Shown: positions 47,929-57,292, counted from the first letter of the stretch. The stretch is 64,000 nucleotides of DNA from Peribacillus frigoritolerans (GCF_004358755.1 NZ_SMZY01000001.1:1054001-1118000); one strand, 5' to 3'. Program-made: numbers and translations. The notes: generated by a model from the sequence alone, not told the origin.

Positions 47929-48387
47929 ATGAACGCAAAATTGATTAATCATTTTCTATCACACCGAGCTGTTACTTTGGAGTTAATTTCAAAAATGCAG
48001 CATGATAACCCAGAATTTAAACCTGCAGAAACATCTATGACGACAGAAAAACTAATTACTCACATGCTGACTTCGATGTATAAATTTACTGCTGTAGTAA
48101 AAGCTGGAAATGCGCAGCCTCTTATGCAGGAAGCTGAAATAGCGGAGACAAACTTGCTGAAACTTGCTGAGGCTTATACTGAAAAAACGGTGCAGATCCT
48201 AGAATCTTTAACAGACGAAGATTTAAATCAAGTCATTGATTTAAAGGATATATTTGGCTTCAGTGTTCCCGGGTCCGCACTCATTAAAATGGGCATTGAA
48301 CATGAAGTGAATCATAAAGGAAATCTTTTTGTTTATGCTCGAATGCTTGGACACACAGATCTTCCTATGTATGTTAAGAAGAGCTGA
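47929..48387 (+). CDS. DinB family protein
   Basis: This 152-residue four-helix-bundle protein of the DinB/YfiT superfamily has a likely three-His metal site: one His near residue 46 (LITHML) and two in EHEVNHKG near 123-127. Members are metal-dependent enzymes such as thiol transferases, or of unknown function. GGAGG lies before the ATG, and the gene starts 21 bases after the RacA-like gene, so they may be cotranscribed. A terminator follows. Confidence 0.85.
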   Translation: MNAKLINHFLSHRAVTLELISKMQHDNPEFKPAETSMTTEKLITHMLTSMYKFTAVVKAGNAQPLMQEAEIAETNLLKLAEAYTEKTVQILESLTDEDLNQVIDLKDIFGFSVPGSALIKMGIEHEVNHKGNLFVYARMLGHTDLPMYVKKS

Positions 48388-48392
48388 AAGAA

Positions 48393-48426
48393 CGCCTGCT
48401 GATGATAAGTCAGCAGGCATTTTTCG
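48393..48426 (+). terminator. Terminator after dinB-like gene
   Basis: GCCTGCTGA and TCAGCAGGC form a 9-bp stem, then a T-rich tail. Confidence 0.8.
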
Positions 48427-48510
48427 TTTATGCAAGAAGAAGACTGGTATTGACATCCTCTTTCTTTTTTAAAAGCATAGGTATATACTGATGATATGAA
48501 AAGGAGGTGA

Positions 48511-48894
48511 ATGCAGCAGATGATCATTGAAATCACCCATGATTTAACCCCATATTTGTCGCTGCTGAGTTTATTCTTTACCGTAGCAGCCATGTTTGCT
48601 TTCGGCTACTTGCTGAATCAGTCTTTTAAGAAACATCCGTCATTAAAAACAGTTTTGGAAAAAGAGCAGGATAGCCAATTATCCTCTCAGCTGATGCAAA
48701 ATGAAACAAATGCCATCTTTTTATGGATGACCAAACAAATGAGACGGTACGATTCAGGTGATGATGTACCATCCGCGATCCTTCTTGGAAGTTTAGCTCA
48801 AAATGAAAAACACCAAGGAGGATTTATATGGAAAAGAAAGCTGCATTCATTTCACGGAAAACATTACTTGCACTCACAGGAATTACACTGCTGA
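48511..48894 (+). CDS. mifM: MifM-like translation-arrest leader peptide
   Basis: This 127-residue ORF precedes yidC2 and overlaps its start by 67 bases in another frame. Residues 14-35 form one membrane segment. Residues 68-89 hold I69, W72, K75, R78 and an acidic D84-D85 patch, which line up one residue off with the arrest region I recall for B. subtilis MifM (I70, W73, K76, R79, D86). MifM stalls its own ribosome unless YidC-type insertase pulls on it, which opens the yidC2 ribosome site. An 11-bp stem masking that site is present here. AAGGAGGTGA precedes the ATG; a second ATG lies at 48520. The symbol is by analogy. Confidence 0.72.
   Translation: MQQMIIEITHDLTPYLSLLSLFFTVAAMFAFGYLLNQSFKKHPSLKTVLEKEQDSQLSSQLMQNETNAIFLWMTKQMRRYDSGDDVPSAILLGSLAQNEKHQGGFIWKRKLHSFHGKHYLHSQELHC
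48778..48823 (+). promoter_or_regulatory. Stem-loop sequestering the yidC2 ribosome binding site
   Basis: ATCCTTCTTGG (48778-48788) pairs with CCAAGGAGGAT (48813-48823), 11 pairs with one G-U, around a 24-base loop. The right arm contains the Shine-Dalgarno of yidC2 (ATG at 48828). The left arm lies within the mifM-like coding region, just past the acidic arrest codons, so a stalled ribosome would unfold it. Confidence 0.78.
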
Positions 48895-49649
48895 TTTTAC
48901 TGAGCGGCTGTCAGCAGGCTAGTGGAAACATTCAGGACATTACAGGACAGACACCAGGTTTTTTTAATCACTATTTTGTTTATCCTTTCTCCGTATTGCT
49001 TAAAACGTTTGCAGACTGGTTTCAAGGAAGCTATGGATTCTCGATTATCCTTGTCACTCTGATGATCCGCTTTGTTTTGCTTCCGTTTGCATTAAAGCAG
49101 TCAAAAGACCAAATGCAAATGAAAGGCAAGATGGCTGGTGCACAGCCGGAATTAAAAGCGCTGCAGGAAAAGATGAAAACAGCAAAAGATGCAGAGGCAA
49201 AAACTAAGCTTCAGCAGGAAACGATGAAGATTTATCAAAAGCATAATATTAATCCGCTGGCTGCACTTGGCGGGTGCTTGCCTCTGCTGATTCAGCTGCC
49301 TTTTTTAACAGGATTTTATTATGCCATTCAAAGAACACCTGAAATTGCGGAGCATTCATTTTTATGGTTCAATCTTGGCAGTCCTGATTTAACATTGACC
49401 CTTTTAGCTGCCGGAATCTATTATATACAGTCCAGAGTTTCATTAATTGGTCTTGAAGAGGCGCAGAGAAAGCAAATGGCCATGTTCAGCTATCTGTCGC
49501 CAATCATGATCGGTGTATTTTCGCTTACAGCACCTGCAGCATTGCCGCTTTACTGGACGATCGGCGGAATCTTTGTCATCCTTCAAACCAAGCTGACAAA
49601 GAAACTGTTTCAGACAGAATCAACCTCATTATCAGTTGCTAAATCTTAA
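48828..49649 (+). CDS. yidC2: Membrane insertase YidC2 (OxaA2/YqjG type)
   Basis: This 273-residue YidC/Oxa1 insertase is a lipoprotein with lipobox LSGC (Cys28), five membrane helices and the conserved hydrophilic-groove Arg near 81 in LMIRFVLLPF. It inserts and folds membrane proteins. Bacilli carry a constitutive SpoIIIJ and an inducible second copy; the leader ORF and masked ribosome site identify this one as the inducible paralogue. AAGGAGG precedes the ATG. A strong terminator follows. Confidence 0.92.
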   Translation: MEKKAAFISRKTLLALTGITLLILLSGCQQASGNIQDITGQTPGFFNHYFVYPFSVLLKTFADWFQGSYGFSIILVTLMIRFVLLPFALKQSKDQMQMKGKMAGAQPELKALQEKMKTAKDAEAKTKLQQETMKIYQKHNINPLAALGGCLPLLIQLPFLTGFYYAIQRTPEIAEHSFLWFNLGSPDLTLTLLAAGIYYIQSRVSLIGLEEAQRKQMAMFSYLSPIMIGVFSLTAPAALPLYWTIGGIFVILQTKLTKKLFQTESTSLSVAKS

Positions 49650-49654
49650 CATCC

Positions 49655-49687
49655 AAGGCCAATTCCAAGGGAATTGGCCTTTTTTGC
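49655..49687 (+). terminator. Terminator after yidC2
   Basis: AAGGCCAATTCC and GAATTGGCCTT form a stem with a short loop, then T5. Confidence 0.85.
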
Positions 49688-49766
49688 TGCTTAAAAAAGG
49701 ATTTGCTGTATCTCAGGCAGAATGTAATACATGACATAGATGAAAACTACTGAAGGAGTTAAGCGG

Positions 49767-50426
49767 ATGAGAGCAGATGTATTTCAGCAAACAATCACAA
49801 AAGTAATAGATGTTAATCTGTCCTACCTATTAAAACTGCCTCCAGGATATGAGGATGAAACAGGAGAGGTACCGCTCGTTTTGTTTCTGCACGGGGCTGG
49901 GGAACGCGGCACAGATCCTGAGCTTGTAAAAACAATAGGTCTGCCGGAGGTCGTTGAAAAAGGAGACTTTCCGTTCATATTTCTTGCGCCGCAATGTCCA
50001 ATTTCTACTGCAAGGAGATCAAATTGGATTATGGAATTAGATGGAGTGGCTGCACTTCTCACAGAGGTTATAAAAACGCATCGTGTAGACATGAAACGCA
50101 TCTACTTAACAGGAATGAGCATGGGAGCCTATGGGGCTTTTAAGCTTGCATCAAGGATGCCTGATCTATTTGCTGCGCTTGCACCGATTTGCGGAGGAGG
50201 CTGCCCTGAAAAAGCAGAGAGGCTAAAGGATATTCCGACGTGGATCTTTCATGGGGAAAGAGATGATGTCATCCCAATCAGAGAAAGCCTGGATATGGTG
50301 AATGCCATTAAAGCTGCCGGAGGAAATGTCAAGTTTACTTCGTATCCTGAAGCAGGCCATGATTCATGGACAGCTGCATACAATGATCCTGAGTTTTATG
50401 AATGGCTTTTAAAGCAAACAAAGTAA
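49767..50426 (+). CDS. Alpha/beta hydrolase, predicted esterase/peptidase
   Basis: This 219-residue cytoplasmic hydrolase shows LFLHGAGERG (oxyanion strand, near 42), the nucleophile Ser in GMSMGAYG near 120, the acid in HGERDDVIP near 170 and the catalytic His in EAGHDSW near 202. It resembles the predicted peptidase/phospholipase-carboxylesterase group. GAAGGAG supports the ATG at 49767 over one at 49740, which lies upstream of that site. It is monocistronic with its own terminator. Confidence 0.85.
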   Translation: MRADVFQQTITKVIDVNLSYLLKLPPGYEDETGEVPLVLFLHGAGERGTDPELVKTIGLPEVVEKGDFPFIFLAPQCPISTARRSNWIMELDGVAALLTEVIKTHRVDMKRIYLTGMSMGAYGAFKLASRMPDLFAALAPICGGGCPEKAERLKDIPTWIFHGERDDVIPIRESLDMVNAIKAAGGNVKFTSYPEAGHDSWTAAYNDPEFYEWLLKQTK

Positions 50427-50429
50427 ATA

Positions 50430-50471
50430 AAAAAGGAGACGCTGTAAAAACAGTCGTCTCCTTGCGTTTTG
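50430..50471 (+). terminator. Terminator after hydrolase gene
   Basis: AAGGAGACG and CGTCTCCTT form an outer stem with CTGT/ACAG inside, then a T-rich stretch. Confidence 0.75.
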
Positions 50472-50624
50472 AGGCGAAAAACCACATGACCACATTCATG
50501 TGTGCGGAAAACCGCGCGTTCTTCGACTTACACAAATCAGCTCATCGCTCTAGTAATATACCATTTATATCATCTCTACACAAGCTTTTTTATTAAAATA
50601 AAGACTGATTGGAGGTAAAGCTTT

Positions 50625-50891
50625 ATGAATTTAAAAAAATTCACGAAAGATTTTAAAGAATTCTCATTGGAACATGGCTGGAAAATTGTCATGCATAAAG
50701 ACCATGAGCTTTTCAGAAGCAAGGATAAATATGCGATTATTGATGCTGAAGATGATGTGCTCTTAAAGTTTTACCTTGAAAATGAGGATGTTGTCTGCTT
50801 TAAAAAAACCATTTGGAATTTGGACTGCAAGATAAATAGCGCTACAAAAGTGATTACTGTTTTTAATGAACCGGAAGTTTTTGATGAATAA
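50625..50891 (+). CDS. Hypothetical protein, 88 aa
   Basis: I do not recognise this small soluble protein. It has a clear GGAGG ribosome site ten bases before the ATG. The protein is rich in Lys, Glu, Asp and Phe, with a predicted alpha-beta mix and two Cys residues (about 66 and 75). There is no signal peptide. The next feature downstream is the T-box leader of the NSS transporter, so it is a separate unit. Confidence 0.6.
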   Translation: MNLKKFTKDFKEFSLEHGWKIVMHKDHELFRSKDKYAIIDAEDDVLLKFYLENEDVVCFKKTIWNLDCKINSATKVITVFNEPEVFDE

Positions 50892-50998
50892 TAATGAGCA
50901 TTTTTTCTGCAGAACAGCAGCTGGAAATTTAATGATCCTTTTATAAAATACGAATTATGTTGACAAGCTCATGTCTTAGATGTTTAAATTATCTATAA

Positions 50999-51254
50999 AT
51001 TAATGGAACGTAACGTTGATGGGAAGCATAGTAATCTTATTGTCACTGTTTTAGAGAGCTGATGGTTGGTGGAAATCAGTACATACAAAAAAGATGAATT
51101 TCGGTCCCTGAGTTTTAATTTCGACCTATTATTGGAAGGGATTAACGGATTGTCCCGATAAAGACTTCAGAGCCGGAGGATAGATCGTATTCTCAACTAG
51201 GGTGGTACCGCGATGAAAAGTCGCCCCTATATTTTATAGGGGCGGCTTTTTTGC
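50999..51254 (+). ncRNA. T-box leader of NSS transporter gene
   Basis: This tRNA-sensing leader shows the AG bulge AGAGAGCTGAT, the distal loop GGTTGGTGGAAATCAG, and the T-box AGGGTGGTACCGCG (51199-51212) that pairs with the tRNA CCA end. The terminator GTCGCCCCTATA/TATAGGGGCGGC with T6 spans 51220-51252. The specifier loop near 51096-51104 reads GAATTTCGG; the most likely specifier is UUC or UUU (Phe), but the register is uncertain. Uncharged tRNA would favour antitermination and transporter expression. Confidence 0.92.
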
Positions 51255-51294
51255 GTTTTCATTAATAATCGACAGAATTTATGAGAGGTGCAAT

Positions 51295-52653
51295 ATGAAA
51301 GAAAATCAGCAGTGGTCTTCAAAACTAGGATTTATTTTGTCTGCAGCAGGATCTGCTATCGGGCTTGGAGCGATTTGGAAGTTTCCATATATCGCAGGTG
51401 TGAGTGGAGGGGGAGCATTCTTTTTTATTTTCCTGTTGTTCACGATCCTGCTTGGATTGCCTTTACTTCTTGCAGAGTTTGCAATCGGGCGAAGCACACA
51501 AAGTGATGCGATTGAATCTTATAAAAAAATTGCACCAAATTCAAAGTGGTATTCTATTGGATTCCTGGGCATGATAACATGTTTTGTTTTGCTCTCATTT
51601 TATAGTGTGATTGGCGGATGGATCATTTTATATTTAGTTAAAGCTATATCAGGAGAACTGAATGGACTTAATCAACAGCAGTTTGGGGAGTTATTCGGAG
51701 CTACAATATCAAATCCGATGCTGAGTGTCGGAGCTCACCTTGTATTTATAATCATAACCATTGCCGTTGTTGCAAAGGGTGTACAAAATGGGATTGAACG
51801 TACAAGCAAATTTATGATGCCGGCCTTATTTCTATTATTTATAGTGCTGATATTCCGTTCCATTACACTAGAAGGTGCAATGGAAGGCGTACAATTTTTA
51901 TTTTATCCTGACTTTTCAAAATTAACTTCAGAAGCCATTCTTGCAGCACTTGGACAATCCTTTTTCACACTAAGTGTAGGTGTTTCAGTTATGCTTACCT
52001 ATAGTTCATACTTGCCGAAGGATTCAAATTTGCCGCAGTCTGCGATCTCGATTGTAGGCATGAATATTTTTATTGTTATTATGGCAGGATTAGCTATATT
52101 CCCGGGAGTTTTTACATTTGGACTAAAGCCTGATGCTGGTCCTGTATTGCTATTTAATGTTCTGCCGACCGTTTTTAATCAAATGGCATTTGGAATGATA
52201 TTCTTTGTTGCCTTCTTAATGCTATTCTTATTTGCTTCATTAACATCAGCGTTTTCCATGCTTGAAATTATCGTTTCTGTAATTGCTAAAGGTGATGCTA
52301 ATAAACGGATTAAGTGGTCTTGGATCATTGGACTGACTATATTCGCAGTCGGAGTGCCATCTGCCTTATCATTTGGAATCTGGAGTGACGTAAGCATTTT
52401 CGGAAAATCAATTTTTGATGCAGCCGATTATTTAGTCAGCAACATTCTCATGCCGGTTGGCGCACTGCTTATTTCAATCTTTGTTCCTTTGAAAATGAAA
52501 AAATCGATGCTTTACGCAGAAATTTCTAACGGCTCGTCTTTATCTAAAGGAATTTTTAACACTTGGTTCTTTTTAATGAGATACGTAGCTCCAATCGCTA
52601 TTTTCCTTGTGTTGCTGGATGTGTTAGGAGTTTGGAAACTGTTGTCCCGTTAA
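51295..52653 (+). CDS. NSS family sodium-dependent amino acid transporter
   Basis: This 452-residue neurotransmitter:sodium symporter-type transporter resembles YocR/YhdH. It has 11-12 membrane helices and the NSS signature [17 protein letters not shown] in TM1 (residues 18-34), which binds sodium and the amino acid backbone. The T-box leader shows that it imports an amino acid whose tRNA is monitored, probably an aromatic one. GAGAGGTG precedes the ATG at 51295. No terminator is obvious before the LysE gene 68 bases downstream, so some readthrough is possible. Confidence 0.9.
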   Translation: MKENQQWSSKLGFILSAAGSAIGLGAIWKFPYIAGVSGGGAFFFIFLLFTILLGLPLLLAEFAIGRSTQSDAIESYKKIAPNSKWYSIGFLGMITCFVLLSFYSVIGGWIILYLVKAISGELNGLNQQQFGELFGATISNPMLSVGAHLVFIIITIAVVAKGVQNGIERTSKFMMPALFLLFIVLIFRSITLEGAMEGVQFLFYPDFSKLTSEAILAALGQSFFTLSVGVSVMLTYSSYLPKDSNLPQSAISIVGMNIFIVIMAGLAIFPGVFTFGLKPDAGPVLLFNVLPTVFNQMAFGMIFFVAFLMLFLFASLTSAFSMLEIIVSVIAKGDANKRIKWSWIIGLTIFAVGVPSALSFGIWSDVSIFGKSIFDAADYLVSNILMPVGALLISIFVPLKMKKSMLYAEISNGSSLSKGIFNTWFFLMRYVAPIAIFLVLLDVLGVWKLLSR

Positions 52654-52721
52654 ATTACCTCTATCCGGCCGCACCCTCCATATGTTAAAATTGGTAAAAT
52701 TCAGAATATGGGGGGAGCATC

Positions 52722-53345
52722 TTGGAGCACTTATCATTATTTGTCATCATGTCAATCTTATTAATTCTATTGCCGGGGCCTGATACAGCCGTTGCTACTA
52801 AAAATACAATCACAAGCGGCAGAGCAGGAGGTATGAAAACAGTACTTGGGACTTTGACAGCCCTTTTAATTCATACGTTTGCAGCTGTGTTGGGTTTATC
52901 AGCACTAATTGTCAAATCAGCTTTTCTTTTTTCCATCCTGAAGTACGCGGGGGCTTGCTATCTGATTTTCTTGGGACTTAAATCTTTATGGACCATCAAT
53001 AAACAGGCCAGCCTCCAAGATCATGAAGAGCAAAAGTCTGATCCAAAACGGATCAACTGTTACAGACAGGGATTTTTGACAAATCTCCTTAATCCCAAGG
53101 TTGCTGTTTTCTTTTTAACTTTTCTCCCCCAATTTTTGGAGCCTGGATTGAATACATTTACACAGTTTATGATCATGGGATTAACGTACACACTTCTTAC
53201 TTTTATCTGGTTTATTATTTATATCTACTTGATCCATCAGTTAAGTGCATTCATGAAAAAGCCTGCAGTGCAAAAATGGATGGAAGGCATTACTGGAGCA
53301 GTACTCATTGGATTCGGAATTAAATTAGCGTTTGAGAGAAAGTGA
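52722..53345 (+). CDS. LysE/RhtB family amino acid exporter
   Basis: This 207-residue membrane protein has about six helices. The family motif LLPGPDTAVATKN is at residues 16-29, and GFLTNLLNPKVAVFF lies near 118. Members export amino acids such as threonine, homoserine or lysine. The start is TTG with GGGGGAG nearby. It follows the T-box controlled importer by 68 bases. Confidence 0.87.
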   Translation: MEHLSLFVIMSILLILLPGPDTAVATKNTITSGRAGGMKTVLGTLTALLIHTFAAVLGLSALIVKSAFLFSILKYAGACYLIFLGLKSLWTINKQASLQDHEEQKSDPKRINCYRQGFLTNLLNPKVAVFFLTFLPQFLEPGLNTFTQFMIMGLTYTLLTFIWFIIYIYLIHQLSAFMKKPAVQKWMEGITGAVLIGFGIKLAFERK

Positions 53346-53352
53346 AAAGCAT

Positions 53353-53407
53353 CAGAATCATTTGATTCTAGGTAGAAGAATCCGTTTTTAGCGGGTTCTT
53401 TTTTCTT
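53353..53407 (+). terminator. Tandem hairpins/terminator after lysE-like gene
   Basis: AGAATCA/TGATTCT is followed by AGAATCCG/CGGGTTCT and then T6. Confidence 0.7.
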
Positions 53408-53481
53408 TGCCTAAGACTCACATAATTATTTAGCCGGTTAGGAATATTAATCCATAACTACGAAGAAACAGAGGGACGAAA

Positions 53482-54963
53482 ATGTCTAAATTAGTTGCTT
53501 CTGCTAAAATATCTGAATCACTGGCTGACAGCCAATCTTGGATAAGTGAGAAACTCGGAAACAGTTCAGATCTGAAATTTAAAAATGTTGAAAACAACGG
53601 ATATTCTTTTTTGGCCGTTTATATCATCACGATTGTTGAAAGCAATCAACTGGAAGATTTTATCCTTCCTTCTCTTGCTTCATTTGACGCGGAAAAAGCA
53701 AAAAGTGCAGATGATACATTAGACTTTCTTCTAAATCACGTTATTGCTTTAAAGGCGACCAGAAGAATAACAGATATGAATCTTGCCGTGAATGAACTGC
53801 TCATGGGGAATACTGTTATCTTTATAGAAGGCCAAACTAGCTGCATTGCGGCTGGAACGGACAAGTTTCCTGAGCGGAGTATTTCAAATCCCAAAGCACA
53901 GCGTACACTTAAAGGCCCTGATATAGGTTTTAATGAAAATATTTCTTCGAATACAGCGCTTATCAGAAAAGTTATCAGAGATCCAACACTCAGGATCGAG
54001 TCTCCAGAATCTATTGATTCGAATACCAAAATTTCCATTGTTTACATGGAAGGGAAAGCCGATCAGGAAATTTTAAAAGAACTGAAAGAAAAATTATCTA
54101 CTATAAAAATGGATGTGATCCTTGATTCCAATTATCTAGAAGAAACCCTGACAAGCTCATCAAGTTCCATCTTTCCGCTAACCCTTTCGACCGACAGGCC
54201 GGACGTTGTCTGCAGTGAAGTTCTCGAGGGCAGGATTGCTCTCATTGTTGACGGATCGCCATTTGTTGTTACACTGCCAACCGTATTTGTCCAGCTGTTT
54301 CAGTCGCCTGATGATTACTACTTTCTTACTAAAAAAATATTTGTGAAACGGTTTTCCAGGATTTTAATATACTGCTTTGCAATCTTGCTTCCAGCCTTAT
54401 ACATTGCGTTCACCATTTATCATCCGGGGCTGATACCCACGAATCTGCTTGTGGGAATCGTTACACAGAGGGAATTTGTCCCGGCTCCTACTGTCGTGGA
54501 AACCGTCGTTTTTTATTTTCTGATTTTAATTATTACAGAAAGTTCACTTAGACTTCCCCAATCTGTTGTCTTTACAGTCACTGTTTTTGCTGCGATCGTT
54601 TTGGGGCAATCTGCTGTGGAAGCTTATCTTGTTCAGCCATTTACACTTGTTGTCTTAAGTGCATCTTACATTTTTTCAAGCATTATACCAGTCTATACAC
54701 TTGCACCCGTTTCACAAAAGCTGACAATCATCTTTATGTTTTTGGCATCCATTCTTGGATTCTTTGGAATCATTGCGGGAATTTTGTATTACTTGCTGCA
54801 GCTGTCATCCTCTAGATCATTCGGCGTCCCTTATCTCGCGCCGTTTGCACCATTTAAGCTGGAAGACCAAAAGGATGCTGCAGTCAGGCTGCCTATATAT
54901 GAACAGCTGAATAATAAGAAAACCTTTACGACGGAAGAAAAAGACCGCCTGAAAAATGATTAG
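53482..54963 (+). CDS. GerA-type germinant receptor A subunit (second operon)
   Basis: This 493-residue A subunit has a soluble N-terminal domain (1-280), membrane helices between about 290 and 445, and a short tail with PYLAPFAPF. It shares the STDRPDVVCSEVLEGRIALIVDGSPF segment pattern with other GerA proteins. It heads a plus-strand operon in A-C-B order, unlike the A-B-C operon at the left of the window. The C gene starts 10 bases after the stop. The family is certain; the germinant is unknown. Confidence 0.92.
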   Translation: MSKLVASAKISESLADSQSWISEKLGNSSDLKFKNVENNGYSFLAVYIITIVESNQLEDFILPSLASFDAEKAKSADDTLDFLLNHVIALKATRRITDMNLAVNELLMGNTVIFIEGQTSCIAAGTDKFPERSISNPKAQRTLKGPDIGFNENISSNTALIRKVIRDPTLRIESPESIDSNTKISIVYMEGKADQEILKELKEKLSTIKMDVILDSNYLEETLTSSSSSIFPLTLSTDRPDVVCSEVLEGRIALIVDGSPFVVTLPTVFVQLFQSPDDYYFLTKKIFVKRFSRILIYCFAILLPALYIAFTIYHPGLIPTNLLVGIVTQREFVPAPTVVETVVFYFLILIITESSLRLPQSVVFTVTVFAAIVLGQSAVEAYLVQPFTLVVLSASYIFSSIIPVYTLAPVSQKLTIIFMFLASILGFFGIIAGILYYLLQLSSSRSFGVPYLAPFAPFKLEDQKDAAVRLPIYEQLNNKKTFTTEEKDRLKND

Positions 54964-54973
54964 GGAGGATGCT

Positions 54974-56152
54974 ATGAAGAAAAAACTATGGACAGCAATC
55001 TTTTTCGCCGTCCTTACTCTTGGCGGCAGTGTGTTTATTTCAAAAAACGTGGAAGATACGCTTATTAAATCCATTGCCATTGTATCTGCGATTGGTATTG
55101 ATTCGAGTAATGAAGGGTATGAAGTAACCCTCCAGGTAATTAATACAGCATCAAAACCCGATTCATCAGGTGATGAACCTGGTTCAATCATTTACCGTCA
55201 ATCGGGAAAAACAATTTCACAAGCAATGAAAAACATCTCAAATCGAAATTCAAGGAAGCTTTTTCTTGACAGCGCAGAACTGATTCTGATAGGAGATGAA
55301 ATAGCAAAAGAAAAAGGAATCAAAGACATTACCTCCTTTTTTTTAACGGAGTCTGAGATCTCATCAAGCATAAAAATCATGGTTACAAAAAATTTTCCCG
55401 CAAGTAAAATCTTAAAGACCATAACCCCTGTACAAAAGGTTTCTTCAAAAAGAATAAATGAAATTCTATATAACAATGAAACAAACATTGGAACCGCTGT
55501 TAATATGTATCCAATTAAAGTCATGAACGATTTGCTCAGAAACATAAAGCAAACCGCACTTCCATTTGTTACCTTAAGCAGCGATGATGAGATTGCTTTT
55601 ACAAAAGAAAACATTTCTGCTACTGAACCGGCAGTTCTGCTGGTCATAAACGGAATGGCCTATTTCAAGCAGGATAAGCTTGCAGGTTATTTGGACAGGG
55701 ATGAAAGTAAAGTCTATAATGCGTTCACGAACAGAATAAAAAAGACAAGTATCGAGACAGGATGCGGAACAGATGACCAGGGATATTTTACGATTAGCAT
55801 TACAAGGTCAAAAACCAAAGTCGAACCTGAGTATCAAGAAGGCAAGCCCTCTTTTCATGTAATATTCAAGGCTAAAGGGAAAGTATTAGAAAGCACATGC
55901 AAACAGGCCAAAATAAAAAATCTTGAATCCAAGGCTGAAGCGTTCTTGAAAAGCGAAATGAATTCCCTGATAGCCAAAAGTCAGGAGGAAAACAATGATT
56001 ATCTTGGTGTTTTAAAAGAGGTTTATTTAAAAAATCCTTTTGAATTTAACGAGATCAACAAAAATTGGAGCGAATTGTATCCATCTGTTCCAATTACAGT
56101 AGATGTAGACTTGACGATTGAGAAAATGGGGGACGTTAATAAAATACCCTAA
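54974..56152 (+). CDS. GerC-type germinant receptor subunit lacking a lipobox
   Basis: This 392-residue Ger(x)C protein has a hydrophobic N-terminal segment (residues 5-21) and the conserved AIVSAIGID near 36-44. Family members normally carry a lipobox ending in Cys-Trp. Here the corresponding region reads LTLGGSVF with no cysteine, so it cannot be lipidated in the usual way and may stay anchored by its signal segment. GGGAGG precedes the ATG at 54974. It lies between the A and B genes of the operon. Confidence 0.88.
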   Translation: MKKKLWTAIFFAVLTLGGSVFISKNVEDTLIKSIAIVSAIGIDSSNEGYEVTLQVINTASKPDSSGDEPGSIIYRQSGKTISQAMKNISNRNSRKLFLDSAELILIGDEIAKEKGIKDITSFFLTESEISSSIKIMVTKNFPASKILKTITPVQKVSSKRINEILYNNETNIGTAVNMYPIKVMNDLLRNIKQTALPFVTLSSDDEIAFTKENISATEPAVLLVINGMAYFKQDKLAGYLDRDESKVYNAFTNRIKKTSIETGCGTDDQGYFTISITRSKTKVEPEYQEGKPSFHVIFKAKGKVLESTCKQAKIKNLESKAEAFLKSEMNSLIAKSQEENNDYLGVLKEVYLKNPFEFNEINKNWSELYPSVPITVDVDLTIEKMGDVNKIP

Positions 56153-56176
56153 ACCATATAAACAAAGGATGATAGA

Positions 56177-57292
56177 ATGATCAATCAGCAGATAACCCCT
56201 TATCAGGTTTTTTCATTAATGGTACTGTTTCTCCTCGGCAGCACAGTTGTTGTCGGACTTAGTATTGATGCAGAGGAAGAGGCATGGCTTGTGAACTTGA
56301 TTGCGATGATTGCTGGTGTAGGAATCTATTTTCTGTATAACTGGCTGCTCCGCATTCATCAAAGCAGAATAACCTTTTCAGAGCTTTTAAAAACAGGTTT
56401 CGGCAAATGGGGAGGGAAATTTGTACTTGGCCTTTATTCGGCTTATTTCCTTTATATCGGCATGAGAGTGGTGAAGGATTTTGAATTTTTTATCAGCTCC
56501 GTTCTTTTTTACAACATTCAGACATGGGTAATTGGTCTCGTTTTTGTTCTGCTGGCAGGCTATGCCTGCATCTTAGGCTTAGAGGCCATTGCAAGAGTTT
56601 CAGAACTGCTCTTTTTCGGAAGCATCCTGCTGATTGCACTAACTACCTTAATTACCGTCTTAACGCCATTGTTTGAATGGACAAATGTTCTTCCGCTTAT
56701 AAAACCGGACTGGAAGACGGTTATTGGAAATATTTTCCCTGCCAAGATTACCTTTCCATTTGGAGAATTGGTCGTTTTTCTCATGATTTTCCCCGCTGTT
56801 AATGATCAAAGTTTTCTTCTGAAAAAAGGCTGGACGGCTGTCGTATTAAGCGGATTGATCATCATTGCGATTACAGAATCCATTATCGGCATGTTAGGGG
56901 CAAAAATTGCGAAATTCTTTTCCTATCCTCTCATTAAAACAATTGAAACCATTGATTTGCTGGATTTTTTTCAGCATGTGGAGATTTTGTCTGTCATAGT
57001 CTTTTTCTTTGTAGGTTTTATTAAGGTGGTGCTTTTCCTTTATGCATCTGTAAAAGGCTTATCTGAGGTATTGCCAAAAGTTAAAAATAACTATCTTGTA
57101 TATGCTGCTATTTCCGCTGGATTTACTTCAACTTTTTTTATGGCAGACAGCATTAATGAGCATATCAAGATCGGGCTGGAAGTTGTTCCAGTATATATCC
57201 ACCTGCCATTTCAATTTGGGGTTCCTATTTTGTTGCTGATTATCCTTCTGATTAAAGCGCATCTTCAGAAAAAGAATGCGCCTGTGCAATAA
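56177..57292 (+). CDS. GerB-type germinant receptor permease (second operon)
   Basis: This 371-residue membrane protein has about ten helices and belongs to the Spore_permease family. It opens with ITPYQVFSLMVLFLLGSTVVVG, a standard GerB N terminus. AAAGGATG lies before the ATG, and the gene starts 24 bases after the C subunit, completing the A-C-B operon. The thi riboswitch begins about 60 bases downstream. Confidence 0.92.
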   Translation: MINQQITPYQVFSLMVLFLLGSTVVVGLSIDAEEEAWLVNLIAMIAGVGIYFLYNWLLRIHQSRITFSELLKTGFGKWGGKFVLGLYSAYFLYIGMRVVKDFEFFISSVLFYNIQTWVIGLVFVLLAGYACILGLEAIARVSELLFFGSILLIALTTLITVLTPLFEWTNVLPLIKPDWKTVIGNIFPAKITFPFGELVVFLMIFPAVNDQSFLLKKGWTAVVLSGLIIIAITESIIGMLGAKIAKFFSYPLIKTIETIDLLDFFQHVEILSVIVFFFVGFIKVVLFLYASVKGLSEVLPKVKNNYLVYAAISAGFTSTFFMADSINEHIKIGLEVVPVYIHLPFQFGVPILLLIILLIKAHLQKKNAPVQ

